Source: Rhodopseudomonas sp. P2A-2r
GTDB taxonomy: Bacteria; Pseudomonadota; Alphaproteobacteria; Rhizobiales; Xanthobacteraceae
NCBI RefSeq assembly: GCF_026015985.1
Contig: NZ_CP110389.1
Location: forward strand, 4,806,001 to 4,870,000
Reading direction: 5' to 3'
DNA length: 64,000 nucleotides
In this document: one piece after another, positions 44,150 to 53,179 of the stretch
Position numbering within the stretch: the stretch's first letter is position 1
How the letters are laid out: every line of letters begins with the position of its first letter
The notes under the pieces: model-generated
Databases searched by the model: none
The model's input: the letters and a program-made list of their open reading frames with translations, nothing else
What the model was told of the DNA's origin: nothing
Position numbers and translations under genes: made by a program

Positions 44150-46117
44150 ATGGCTATCCGGGAGCTTGCTGGCAGTACGGCAGCCGTTGTTGCGTTGTCC
44201 TGTTATCACGGCGCCGTATGGGCGCAGTCCAGTCCGGACCGATTGCCGGATCTGGTGGTCACGGCGGACAGAGGCGCAGAACCGATTGGCCGCACCGGAA
44301 GTTCGATCAGCGTCGTGAAAAGCGACACCATCGCCACCAGCAATCCAACCTCTCTGGTCGACGCGTTGCGCACCGTGCCCGGCCTCGACATCACCGAGAG
44401 CGGCGGCCCGGGCGGCACCACCAACATCCGCATGCGCGGCGGCAATACCGGCCAGACCCTGGTGATGATCGACGGCATCCGCATCAACGATCCCACCGCG
44501 GCGTCTGGCGACTACGACTTTGCCATGTTTGCGCCGAGCAGCATCGACCGCATCGAAGTCCTGAAAGGCCCGCAGAGCGCACTCTACGGCTCCGACGCCA
44601 TGACCGGGGTGATCAACATCATCACCAGGAGCGGCACAGGCCCGGCACAGTTCAACGTGCGCAGCGAGGGTGGCAGCTATGGTACCGCTTCCACGGCCGC
44701 TTCCCTGAGCGGCTCGCAGGGCCCCTGGTCCTATGCCTTCACCGGAAGCGGCCAGCACAGCAATGGCTTTTCGCGATTTGGCTATCGCATTCCGGCGCTC
44801 GAGGCCAAGTTCCCGAATCTGGAACGTGACGGCTTCGACCGCGTCGGCGGCTCGGCGCGGATCAGCTATGACGCCGGCGACCTGAAGCTGGAAGCAGGCA
44901 TCCTGTCGACCTTCACGCGATCGGCCTACGACGCCGCATACAATGCCAGTTCGAAGACCGTCCAGTTTCCGGATACGCCAAACAGCGCCACGCGCCAGCT
45001 CGATCAGGTGTGGGGCAAAGCCAGCTTCGACAGCCTGAACGGCCTGCTCACCCACAGCGTTACGCTGTCCGAGACGCATGTCGAACGCTCGTTTAACGAG
45101 TTCGCCTACAAGACAAACACCCTGCCGCAGAATACGACGACCACCTTCTCCAGCTACTTGGCCAACAGCGCCGCCGCCGAGTATCAGGCCACATTGAAAC
45201 TGGGCGCATTCGGATCGCTGGTCTACGGCGCCAAAAGCCAGCACGAAACAGCAGACATCTGGCAAGTCAGCGCGCCCGCCGCCAACCCGCCGGTGGCGGC
45301 CCTGTCGAAATCGCAGGACACCAACGCGATCTTTGCGCTGTGGCAGGTGCCGATCGGCGAGCGATTGAACGTCACGCTCGGCGGGCGCGTCGACGATGTC
45401 GCCGATGTCGCAAGGTTCGAAACCTGGCGGGCCACCGCCGCCTACAGCATCGCGGAAACCGGCACCAAGCTCCGCGCCAGTGCCGGTACCGGCGCCAAGG
45501 CGCCGACCCTGTACCAGCTCTACGCGCCGCTCACGGCAAGCCCGGGACTGAGCCCGGAGACCAGCTTCGGTTATGACGCCGGCATCGACCAGTCGCTGTT
45601 CAACGGCCGCGTGGTGCTTTCGGTGACCGGCTTCGCCAACGACTTCAGCAACCTGATCAACTACGTCGTCGATGTCGCGCGCCCCAACGGCTATTACGTC
45701 AACGTCGCCCGCGCCGAGACCAGCGGCATCGAGGTGGGCAGCACCGTCGACATCGTTCCAGGCCTGCTGAAATTCAACGCCGCCTACACCTATCTGCACG
45801 CCATCGATCTTGCCAACGGATCGATCCTGGCGCGGCGCCCGAAGAACCTGGTACGCTTTGCGCTGGCCATCACGCCCACCGACCGTTGGACCATCGAGCC
45901 GCGCGTCACCACGGTGTCCAAGCGCTTCGACAAGGCCAACCAGGTCGGCGAGCTCGGCGCCTATACCCGCGTCGACCTCTATAGCGAGTACAGGATCGAC
46001 GCCAACTGGAAGGTCTTTGCTCGAGGCGAGAATATCCTGAACGCGCACTATCAGGAGGCGCTGAACTTCGGCACCACCGGCCCCGCGGCCTATGCCGGTT
46101 TCAACGCCACATGGTGA
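44150..46117 (+). CDS. btuB: TonB-dependent vitamin B12 receptor
   Basis: 655 residues. Signal peptide ending AVWAQ; plug domain with LVDALRTVPGLDITESGG, MIDGIRINDPTAASGDYDF and RIEVLKGPQSALYGSDAMTG; then a beta-barrel ending in the aromatic-rich strand AYAGFNATW. It imports corrinoids across the outer membrane. ATG 44150 follows GGAAGGGG; an upstream in-frame start would lie inside the riboswitch platform. The stop overlaps btuC by 7 bases. Confidence 0.92.
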   Translation: MAIRELAGSTAAVVALSCYHGAVWAQSSPDRLPDLVVTADRGAEPIGRTGSSISVVKSDTIATSNPTSLVDALRTVPGLDITESGGPGGTTNIRMRGGNTGQTLVMIDGIRINDPTAASGDYDFAMFAPSSIDRIEVLKGPQSALYGSDAMTGVINIITRSGTGPAQFNVRSEGGSYGTASTAASLSGSQGPWSYAFTGSGQHSNGFSRFGYRIPALEAKFPNLERDGFDRVGGSARISYDAGDLKLEAGILSTFTRSAYDAAYNASSKTVQFPDTPNSATRQLDQVWGKASFDSLNGLLTHSVTLSETHVERSFNEFAYKTNTLPQNTTTTFSSYLANSAAAEYQATLKLGAFGSLVYGAKSQHETADIWQVSAPAANPPVAALSKSQDTNAIFALWQVPIGERLNVTLGGRVDDVADVARFETWRATAAYSIAETGTKLRASAGTGAKAPTLYQLYAPLTASPGLSPETSFGYDAGIDQSLFNGRVVLSVTGFANDFSNLINYVVDVARPNGYYVNVARAETSGIEVGSTVDIVPGLLKFNAAYTYLHAIDLANGSILARRPKNLVRFALAITPTDRWTIEPRVTTVSKRFDKANQVGELGAYTRVDLYSEYRIDANWKVFARGENILNAHYQEALNFGTTGPAAYAGFNATW

Positions 46118-47133
46118 GCGCAAATCCCTCACGACGGCTGCTGATCGTCACGGCCGCACTGGCCGTGCTGGTGGCGCTGCTGGCGCTGGGCTCGCTCGGC
46201 ACCGGTCCAGTGCGGATGTCGCCGCTGACCGTGGTCAACGCATTGTTGGGCGGCGGCAGCGACGTGCAGCAGGTGATCGTGCGCGAGATCCGCCTGCCCC
46301 GCGCCATCCTCGGCCTCGCCATCGGCGCCATTCTCGGCCTGTCCGGCGCGGCGCTGCAGGGATTGCTGCGCAATCCCCTGGCTTCGCCGTCTTTGTTCGG
46401 CGCGCCGCAATCCGCCGCCTTCGGCGCGGTGCTGATGATCGCACTGGGCTGGGCCGACGTGCGCTCATGGGCGCTGCCGGTCGCCGGCATCAGCATGGCC
46501 TTCGCGTCGGTCTTCGTGTTGCTCAGCATCGCCGGCCGCAATGCCGGACTGCTGCTGCTGATCCTTGCCGGCCTCGCCATCTCCAGCCTCGCGGGCGCCG
46601 CCACCGCGCTGGTGATGAACCTGTCGTCCAATCCGTTCGCCGCGCTGGAGATCGCCTTCTGGCTGCTCGGCTCGCTGGAAGATCGCAGCTTCCGCCATGT
46701 TGAACTGGCGCTGCCCTTCATCGCCGCAGGCGCCGTCATCCTGATGGGCCAGCGTAGCGCCTTTCGCGCGCTCAGCCTCGGCGAAGAGACTGCGCAGAGC
46801 CTCGGTGTCGATGTCGGCCGCCTGCGGCTGCTGGTGATAACAGGCGTGGCGCTGGGCGTCGGCGGTGCCGTGGCCGTCACCGGCACCATCGGCTTCATCG
46901 GCCTCGTGGCACCGCATCTGATGCGCCCGTTGATCGGCCACGATCCCGCGCGCCTGCTGGTGCCCAGCGCGCTCACCGGCGCGGCGCTGCTGCTCGCCGC
47001 CGACATCGCCGTGCGGATCATTCCGTCCAACACCGACATCAAGGTCGGCGTGCTGACCTCGATCATTGGCGTTCCGTTCTTCCTCTATCTGATCGTGCGC
47101 GAACGCCGCGCGCTCGGCGGAGGCGTGGCATGA
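46111..47133 (+). CDS. btuC: FecCD-type ABC permease for corrinoids
   Basis: 340 residues with about ten membrane segments. LPRAILGLAIGAILGLSGAA, GLLRNPLASPSLFGAPQSAA and the ATPase-contact region GTIGFIGLVAPHLMRPLIGH are FecCD/BtuC signatures. It overlaps btuB and btuD, so all three are under the upstream riboswitch. Some homologues carry iron siderophores, but the riboswitch and receptor argue for B12. Confidence 0.92.
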   Translation: MVSANPSRRLLIVTAALAVLVALLALGSLGTGPVRMSPLTVVNALLGGGSDVQQVIVREIRLPRAILGLAIGAILGLSGAALQGLLRNPLASPSLFGAPQSAAFGAVLMIALGWADVRSWALPVAGISMAFASVFVLLSIAGRNAGLLLLILAGLAISSLAGAATALVMNLSSNPFAALEIAFWLLGSLEDRSFRHVELALPFIAAGAVILMGQRSAFRALSLGEETAQSLGVDVGRLRLLVITGVALGVGGAVAVTGTIGFIGLVAPHLMRPLIGHDPARLLVPSALTGAALLLAADIAVRIIPSNTDIKVGVLTSIIGVPFFLYLIVRERRALGGGVA

Positions 47134-47912
47134 GCGCAACCGCTTTGCTCACCGCGCAGCACCTCGGCGTTGCCCTGTCGGGCCGCGCCGTGCTGCACGA
47201 CGTCTCATTGGCCTTGCAGCCCGGTCATCTGGTGGCGCTGGTCGGCCCGAACGGCGCCGGCAAGACCACATTGCTGCGCGCGCTGGCGGGACTGCTGCCA
47301 TCCACAGGCGCCATCCATGTCGGCGGCGACGCGCTGTCCTCGCTATCGCTGCGCGAGCGCGCCAAACGTTTCGGCTACCTGCCGCAGGGCCATGTGGTGC
47401 ATTGGCCGCTCGATGTGAAGGATGTGGTGGCGCTCGGCCGCTATCCGCATGGCGCCACCGATCCCGGCCGGCTATCGCCGGACGATGAAGCCGCGGTGCG
47501 GCGCGCCATGCAGGCCACCGACGTCACCGGCTTCGCCGAGCGACGCGTGACCGAACTGTCCGGCGGCGAGCGCAGCCGCGTGGCACTGGCACGGGTGCTG
47601 GCGGTGGAAGCGCCGATCGTGCTGGCGGATGAGCCGACCGCCTCGCTCGATCCGCGCTACCAGCTCGACGTCATGACCAATTTGCGCGATGTCGCCGACG
47701 CCGACGTGCTGGTGATCGTGGTGACCCACGACCTCGGCCTGGCCGCGCGTTTTGCCGACACCGTGCTGGTGATGGCGGACGGCCGGCTGGTGGCCCAGGC
47801 GCCGCCGGCCGAGGCGCTGTCCGACGCCATCATGGCCGATGTGTTCCGCGTCAAAGCCTACCGCGCCACGCATCGCGACGAGACCGTGATCCTGCCTTGG
47901 GCGGGCATCTAG
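47130..47912 (+). CDS. btuD: ABC ATPase for corrinoid import
   Basis: 260 residues. Walker A GPNGAGKTTLL, signature LSGGERSR, Walker B IVLADEPTASLD, switch His in VVTHDLGLAA. FepC/BtuD type. Overlaps btuC by 4 bases. The binding protein partner is the divergently placed btuF-like gene one gene away. Confidence 0.92.
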   Translation: MSATALLTAQHLGVALSGRAVLHDVSLALQPGHLVALVGPNGAGKTTLLRALAGLLPSTGAIHVGGDALSSLSLRERAKRFGYLPQGHVVHWPLDVKDVVALGRYPHGATDPGRLSPDDEAAVRRAMQATDVTGFAERRVTELSGGERSRVALARVLAVEAPIVLADEPTASLDPRYQLDVMTNLRDVADADVLVIVVTHDLGLAARFADTVLVMADGRLVAQAPPAEALSDAIMADVFRVKAYRATHRDETVILPWAGI

Positions 47913-47920
47913 CGATGGCG

Positions 47921-48910
47921 CTAGTCCACATAGAACAGAGCATCTGCCAGCCGCCCCAGTGCGACATCGTCGGGCGGCAGGCCGAAGCGCAAATGGTCGC
48001 TGGCCCAGTCGAACTTGCGGACCCAGACGCGCTGTCGTGCGAGCTGGACGTGGAGGTATCGGGCGTCCGGATGGCGGACGAAGCGAAACAGCGAGGTGCC
48101 TCCGATGAGTTTGCCTCCGGCCTGCGTCAGGATGTAATCGAGCCGGGTCGCGTGCTCGGCAAGTTGCTCGCGCATGCGGTCGGCCCACGCCGCATCGCCC
48201 AGCGCGCGCGCGCCGACATGCAAGGCCGGGCCGGACACCCCCCACGAACCCAGCGCGGCGCCGATGCGCCTGATGGTCTCTGGCGCGGCAATGGCGAAGC
48301 CGAGGCGGAGGCCCGCGAGGCCATAGAATTTCCCGAACGAGCGCAGGATCACCACCGGCAGTTTTTCGCACAGCATAGCGGCGCCGATCGCCGGATCGAC
48401 ATCGGCAAAGGCCTCGTCGATCAGCAGCCAGCCGCCACGTTGCTGGAGCCTCGCGGCGACGGCGGCGAGGGTCGCATGGTCAGCGATCCGGCCGTCGGGA
48501 TTATTGGGGTTGACGATCACGGCATGCACGGCGTTGTCGGGCAGCGCGGCGAGATCGGGAATCGCAATGACCTGGTGGCCGGCATTCTGCCAGGCCGGTG
48601 CGTGCTCGTTATAGGTCGGACCGACGATGGCAACGGGCCCGTTTGCTGCGAGATGCGGCAGCCACTGGATCAGCGCCTGGGTGCCGGGAGCGGCGACAAC
48701 ATCGACAGCATCCGGCACGCGATAGGCCGTTCGCGCGGCAGCGAGCAGCGCCTTCGCATCGGCCTTAGACGGCAGCCGGCGCCAGGCCACATCGGGGATG
48801 TCGCCGACGGGATAGGCCCAGGGATTGATTCCGGTCGAAAGGTCGAGCCAGTCGGCGGCATCGCCGCCATAGCGCGCCATTGCTTCGGTCAGATCGCCAC
48901 CATGTTTCAT
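47921..48910 (-). CDS. cobC: Threonine-phosphate decarboxylase
   Basis: 329 residues, a class I PLP aminotransferase-fold enzyme. HGGDLTEAMARYGG at the N-terminus and LDLSTGINPWAYP are typical; the PLP lysine is in RSFGKFYGLAGLRLGF, and VNPNNPDG precedes it. It makes (R)-1-amino-2-propanol phosphate for the nucleotide loop (called CobD in Salmonella). Its start codon lies 9 bases from the btuF start on the other strand. It converges with btuD at an 8-base gap. Confidence 0.9.
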   Translation of the reverse strand: MKHGGDLTEAMARYGGDAADWLDLSTGINPWAYPVGDIPDVAWRRLPSKADAKALLAAARTAYRVPDAVDVVAAPGTQALIQWLPHLAANGPVAIVGPTYNEHAPAWQNAGHQVIAIPDLAALPDNAVHAVIVNPNNPDGRIADHATLAAVAARLQQRGGWLLIDEAFADVDPAIGAAMLCEKLPVVILRSFGKFYGLAGLRLGFAIAAPETIRRIGAALGSWGVSGPALHVGARALGDAAWADRMREQLAEHATRLDYILTQAGGKLIGGTSLFRFVRHPDARYLHVQLARQRVWVRKFDWASDHLRFGLPPDDVALGRLADALFYVD

Positions 48911-48919
48911 GGCCGCTTC

Positions 48920-49774
48920 ATGCCATCACCGCGCGCAAAGTGCGAGGGGTTAAGACAGGGCTTGGCTGCGCTGACGCTGCTGTTCGCGGTTTCAGAGGCG
49001 CAGGCCACCGGGCCACGCTTCGCCTCGATCAACCTGTGCACCGATCAGCTGCTGGTCACCCTCGCCGATCCCGACCAGATTCTCGGCCTCAGCCCCTATG
49101 CGCGCGATCCCGCCCGTTCGTGGGACGCCGTCAGGGCGGCGCAGTTTCCGAAGCTATCGGGCGAGGCCGAGGACGTGCTAGTGCTGAAGCCCGACGCGGT
49201 TGTCGCCGGCCGCTTCACCAAACGGGCGACGCGCGAACTGCTCAAGGACAAGGGCCTGCGCGTGATCGAATTCAACCCGGCGCGCTCGCTCGACGACGTC
49301 AAGAACCAGCTGCGCCAGATGGGTGCATTGGTCGGGCATCCCGACCGCGCGGTCCTAGAAATCGCCAAACTCGATGATGCGATCGCCCGCGCCCGCACGA
49401 TGGCAGCGAAAAAACCCCGGCGCGTGCTGGCGGTGTCGCGACGCGGCTGGGTATCCGGCGGCGACAACCTCAACACCTCGCTGCTGGCGGCAGTCGGCCT
49501 CGCCAATGCCGGCGGCGAGCTCGGGCTGAAGGCCGGCGGTTATGCCTCGCTGGAGGCGATCGTCAGTGCACGACCGGACTTCCTGCTGGTCGCCGACGAC
49601 AGCGGCTTCGCCGAGGACGAAGGCCGCGCCTTCCTGCTGCATCCGGCGCTGGAAAGATTCTATCCGGCGTCGAAGCGCATCGTGCTGCCCGAACGCCTCA
49701 CCACCTGCGGCGGGCCGACGCTGGCGGAAGCGCTGGACCGGCTTGCCGCCGAACTCGTGCGGGTGGATCGCTGA
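48920..49774 (+). CDS. btuF: Corrinoid ABC substrate-binding protein
   Basis: About 284 residues. Signal peptide GLAALTLLFAVSEAQA, then FASINLCTDQLLVTLADPDQ, a helical-backbone metal/corrinoid receptor of the TroA/BtuF fold. It delivers corrinoid to BtuCD. Start is ATG 48920, or ATG 48902, which would overlap the cobC start region. Its stop overlaps the cobD start (TGATG). Confidence 0.85.
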   Translation: MPSPRAKCEGLRQGLAALTLLFAVSEAQATGPRFASINLCTDQLLVTLADPDQILGLSPYARDPARSWDAVRAAQFPKLSGEAEDVLVLKPDAVVAGRFTKRATRELLKDKGLRVIEFNPARSLDDVKNQLRQMGALVGHPDRAVLEIAKLDDAIARARTMAAKKPRRVLAVSRRGWVSGGDNLNTSLLAAVGLANAGGELGLKAGGYASLEAIVSARPDFLLVADDSGFAEDEGRAFLLHPALERFYPASKRIVLPERLTTCGGPTLAEALDRLAAELVRVDR

Positions 49775-50745
49775 TGCTGTTCGCCAGCGATACGCTTGCG
49801 ATTGTGGTCGCGGCGCTCATCTTCGACGCGCTGATCGGCGATCCCGACTGGATCTGGCGGCGCGTGCCGCACCCGGTGGTGTGGATCGGCAAGGCGATCG
49901 ATGCCCTCGAACAGGCCCTCAACGTGGCAGAGTGGTCGCCGCAACAGCGCAAGATCGGCGGCATCGGCGCCGTGCTCTGGCTGGTGATCGGCGCCATGCT
50001 CATCGGCTTGCTGATTGAGATCGCTTTGCCGCACGGCTGGATCGGCACCGCGGTCAAAGGCCTGCTGGCCTCGGTGCTGCTGGCGCAGCGCAGCCTGTAT
50101 CAGCACGTCGCCCGCGTCCGCGATGCGTTCGCCGACGGCGGCCTCGGCAGCGCACGACAGGCGGTGGCAAGGATCGTCGGCCGCGATCCGGAGCGCCTTG
50201 ACGCGGCCGGCGTGTCACGCGCCGCCATCGAATCCACGGCGGAGAATTTTTCCGATGGCATCGTCGCGCCGGTGTTCTGGCTGGCGCTGCTCGGCCTGCC
50301 CGGCCTGATCGCCTACAAGGCCATCAACACCGCCGACTCCATGATCGGACATCGCAGCCCACGCTATGAATCCTTCGGCTGGGCGGCAGCAAGGCTCGAC
50401 GATCTCGTCAACCTCGTGCCGGCACGACTATCCGGCCTGCTGATCGCGCTGGTCGCGCCGATCGCCCGCGGCTCGTTTGCGACGGCGTTCCATGTCATGC
50501 TGCGCGACGCGTCGAAGCATCGCTCCCCCAATGCAGGCTGGCCGGAAAGCGCCATGGCGGGCGCACTGGGCATCGCACTGGCAGGTCCCCGCGCCTATGC
50601 GGAAGGCGCGGTCGACGACCCCTTCCTCAATGCCGAGGCACGCAAGGCGGCCACGCCCACCGATATCGGCCGCGCCCTGCAGCTGTTCGTCGCCGCTTGC
50701 GCGCTGCAGGCGATGATCTATGCGGCGTTGGCTGTGCTGCTTTAG
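49774..50745 (+). CDS. cobD: Adenosylcobinamide-phosphate synthase CobD/CbiB
   Basis: 323 residues, membrane protein. IFDALIGDPDWIWRRVPHPV near the N-terminus and VSRAAIESTAENFSDGIVAP, YKAINTADSMIGHRSPRYES and SPNAGWPESAMAGALG are CbiB signatures. It joins aminopropanol (phosphate) to adenosylcobyric acid. Coupled to btuF by TGATG. The product of cobC is its substrate. Confidence 0.92.
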   Translation: MLFASDTLAIVVAALIFDALIGDPDWIWRRVPHPVVWIGKAIDALEQALNVAEWSPQQRKIGGIGAVLWLVIGAMLIGLLIEIALPHGWIGTAVKGLLASVLLAQRSLYQHVARVRDAFADGGLGSARQAVARIVGRDPERLDAAGVSRAAIESTAENFSDGIVAPVFWLALLGLPGLIAYKAINTADSMIGHRSPRYESFGWAAARLDDLVNLVPARLSGLLIALVAPIARGSFATAFHVMLRDASKHRSPNAGWPESAMAGALGIALAGPRAYAEGAVDDPFLNAEARKAATPTDIGRALQLFVAACALQAMIYAALAVLL

Positions 50746-50759
50746 ACGAAGGATACTTG

Positions 50760-50892
50760 TCCCGGACGCAGCGCAGTGCGCCGCCGTTAAGCGGCGTAGT
50801 GCGCTGCAGAGCCGGCAACCGCCAAAAACGCCAGTGTTCGGCGCGGTCCCGGATCTGCGAGGCAGCACTTCGTGCTGCATCGCGTCCGGGAC
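50760..50892. repeat. Dispersed palindromic repeat R1, copy 4
   Basis: Opens TCCCGGACGC and closes GCGTCCGGGA. Internal CCGCC-GTTAA-GGCGG and GCAGCACTTCGTGCTGC hairpins. It fills the gap between convergent cobD and cobQ, and is a plausible bidirectional terminator. Confidence 0.8.
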
Positions 50893-50903
50893 AAGATCGC
50901 CAT

Positions 50904-52364
50904 TCACCGGCTGCGCGCAATCTTGAGCAGCGCATCGATGTCGAGATGCTGTTCGAAATGATCGGCCAGCGCATCCAGTGCGGCTTCGATCTGTGCGTCG
51001 TAGGCCAGTGACGAGGCAATGCCGAGATTGGCCAGCCAGGCCTTGCGGAAGGCATCCCCGGTGAACAGGCCGTGCACATAGGTGCCCTGGACGCGACCGC
51101 TCGGCGAGATGGCGCCATCGGGCCGGCCATCGATCATGAGCAACGGCCGCGCGCAGTCGGCGCCTTCGCTGCGGCCAAGATGGATCTCGTAGCCGGCGAC
51201 GGCTGCACCGGTGGCACAATGCTCGCCGTGCACTAGCGTGGTCGATTTGTCCGCGCTCATCAGCGTGTCGATCGCCAGCAGGCCGAGACCGTCGACCGTG
51301 CCGGGCACGCCGTCGACCCCATCGGGATCGGCAATGGTCCGGCCGAGCATCTGATAGCCACCGCACATCCCGAGCAGATGGCCGCCACGGCGCACATGGG
51401 CCTTGATGTCGATATCCCAGCCCTGCGCGCGCAGGAAGGCGAGATCGCCGATGGTGGATTTCGACCCCGGCAGGATGACCACATCTGCATCGCCCGGGAT
51501 CGGTTCGCCCGGCCGCACGAAGACCAGTTTTACGCCGGGCTCCATGCCAAGCGGATCGAGATCGTCGAAATTGGCGATGCGCGCCAGCACCGGCACGGCG
51601 ACGATGCGCGTCGATGTCGACGCATGCGTACGGTCGAGATCGACGGCGTCTTCGGCCGGCAGCTGAGCTGCTTGCGGTAGCCACGGCAGCACGCCGAGCG
51701 ACGGCCAGCCGGTGAGCTGCGTGACGGCGGTGAGGCCGCTGTCGAACAGCGCGGGATCGCCGCGAAACTTGTTGATGATGAAACCATGGATGCGCGCGCG
51801 TTCTTCGGGCGCGAGCACGAGATGCGTGCCGGCAAGGCTGGCAATGACGCCGCCGCGGTCGATGTCGCCGACCAGCACCACCGGCACATTCGCAGCCGCC
51901 GCAAATCCCATATTGGCGATATCGCCGGCGCGCAGATTGATCTCCGCCGGCGAACCCGCGCCCTCCACCAGCACGATGTCGGCGCGATCGCACATATGCG
52001 CGAAGCTCTCGAGCACCGCTGGCATCAACGCCGCTTTCTTCTCCAGAAAATTCTTCGTGCGCAGGGTGCCCCAGCGCTTGCCCTGCACGATGACCTGGGC
52101 GCCGGTGTCGGTCTCCGGCTTTAGCAGCACCGGGTTCATGTGCACGCTCGGCGGCATTCTGGCGGCGCGCGCCTGCACCGCCTGTGCCCGCCCGATCTCG
52201 CCGCCGTCGACGGCGACAGCGGCGTTGTTCGACATGTTCTGCGGCTTGAATGGCGCCACCTTCAGGCCCCGGCGCAGCAGCGCGCGCGCAAGGCCCGCGA
52301 CAATAGTCGACTTGCCGGCATTGGAGCCGGTGGCCTGGATCATGAGCGCGGGGGTGGTGGTCAT
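50904..52364 (-). CDS. cobQ: Adenosylcobyric acid synthase (glutamine-hydrolysing)
   Basis: 486 residues. ATP-binding P-loop [31 protein letters not shown], then a class I glutamine amidotransferase domain with the nucleophile Cys in [12 protein letters not shown] and the His in GTYVHGLF. It amidates four side chains of adenosylcobyrinic acid a,c-diamide. It is the last gene of the riboswitch-controlled minus-strand run, after an R2 repeat. Confidence 0.94.
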   Translation of the reverse strand: MTTTPALMIQATGSNAGKSTIVAGLARALLRRGLKVAPFKPQNMSNNAAVAVDGGEIGRAQAVQARAARMPPSVHMNPVLLKPETDTGAQVIVQGKRWGTLRTKNFLEKKAALMPAVLESFAHMCDRADIVLVEGAGSPAEINLRAGDIANMGFAAAANVPVVLVGDIDRGGVIASLAGTHLVLAPEERARIHGFIINKFRGDPALFDSGLTAVTQLTGWPSLGVLPWLPQAAQLPAEDAVDLDRTHASTSTRIVAVPVLARIANFDDLDPLGMEPGVKLVFVRPGEPIPGDADVVILPGSKSTIGDLAFLRAQGWDIDIKAHVRRGGHLLGMCGGYQMLGRTIADPDGVDGVPGTVDGLGLLAIDTLMSADKSTTLVHGEHCATGAAVAGYEIHLGRSEGADCARPLLMIDGRPDGAISPSGRVQGTYVHGLFTGDAFRKAWLANLGIASSLAYDAQIEAALDALADHFEQHLDIDALLKIARSR

Positions 52365-52390
52365 TCGTCAACTCCGATGCGGCCGCTCTT

Positions 52391-52540
52391 CCCTCTCCCC
52401 GCCTGCGGGGAGAGGGTGGCTCGAAGGCGCGAAGCGCATTCGAGCCGGGTGAGGGGCAGCCCGCGAGTGAAACATTGGCTCCCCTCACCCGGAGCCGAGC
52501 TATCGCTCGGCTCCGACCTCTCCCCGCAAGCGGGGAGAGG
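52391..52540. repeat. Palindromic repeat R2, copy 2
   Basis: CCTCTCCCCGC-CT-GCGGGGAGAGG at 52392-52415 and CCTCTCCCCGCAAGCGGGGA at 52517 onward bracket arms GGTGAGGGG / CCCCTCACC and GGAGCCGAGC / GCTCGGCTCC. Same design as 8360-8505. It separates cobO from cobQ. Confidence 0.8.
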
Positions 52541-52555
52541 TAAAGTGCACCGTCA

Positions 52556-53179
52556 TCAAAACTCGATGCCCTTCTGGCCCTTCACGCCGGCGCGGAACGG
52601 GTGCTTGATCAAGGTCATCTCGGTGACCAGATCGGCCATCTCGATCAGCTCCGGTTTTGCATTCCTGCCAGTGATCACCACGTGCTTGTCCGCCGGCTTC
52701 TCGTCGCGCAGGAATTTCAGCACCTCATCCAGATCCAGGTAGTCGTAGCGCAGCACGATGTTGAGTTCGTCGAGCAGCACCATGCGGTGGCGGTCGTCGC
52801 GGATCATCTCCTTGGCGCGCTCCCAGCCGGCGGTGGCGGCGGCGATGTCGCGTTCCCTGTCCTGGGTGATCCAGGTAAAGCCCTCGCCCATGATGTGCAG
52901 CGTGACGAGATCGGGAAAGGTCTTCAACAGGCGCGCTTCACCGGTGTCCCATTCCGGCGACTTGGTGAACTGCACAATGCCGACGGGAAAACCGTGGCCG
53001 ATATGGCGGAACACCATGCCGAGCGCCGCGGAGGTCTTGCCCTTGCCCGTGCCGGTATGGACGATCAAGAGGCCCTTCTCGCCGATCTTGGTGGCCATGA
53101 TCTTGTCTTTTGCGGCCTTGTGCTTGGCGGCCTTGATCTTGTGACGGGCATTTTCCTCGTCGGGCGAAAGCTCGGTCAT
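52556..53179 (-). CDS. cobO: Cob(I)yrinic acid a,c-diamide adenosyltransferase (CobA/CobO/BtuR)
   Basis: 207 residues. P-loop VHTGTGKGKTSAALGM, then HGFPVGIVQFTKSPEWDTGE and MVLLDELNIVLRYDYLDLDE. It attaches the 5'-deoxyadenosyl group to cobalt. The N-terminal lysine-rich stretch (AAKHKAAKDKIMATK) is typical of this branch. Its start overlaps the cobN stop by 4 bases (ATGA). Confidence 0.93.
   Translation of the reverse strand: MTELSPDEENARHKIKAAKHKAAKDKIMATKIGEKGLLIVHTGTGKGKTSAALGMVFRHIGHGFPVGIVQFTKSPEWDTGEARLLKTFPDLVTLHIMGEGFTWITQDRERDIAAATAGWERAKEMIRDDRHRMVLLDELNIVLRYDYLDLDEVLKFLRDEKPADKHVVITGRNAKPELIEMADLVTEMTLIKHPFRAGVKGQKGIEF

Noticed and set aside
44144..46132. A 662-codon minus-strand frame opposite btuB
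   Set aside because: Antisense shadow; btuB on the plus strand is supported by signal peptide, plug motifs and the riboswitch.
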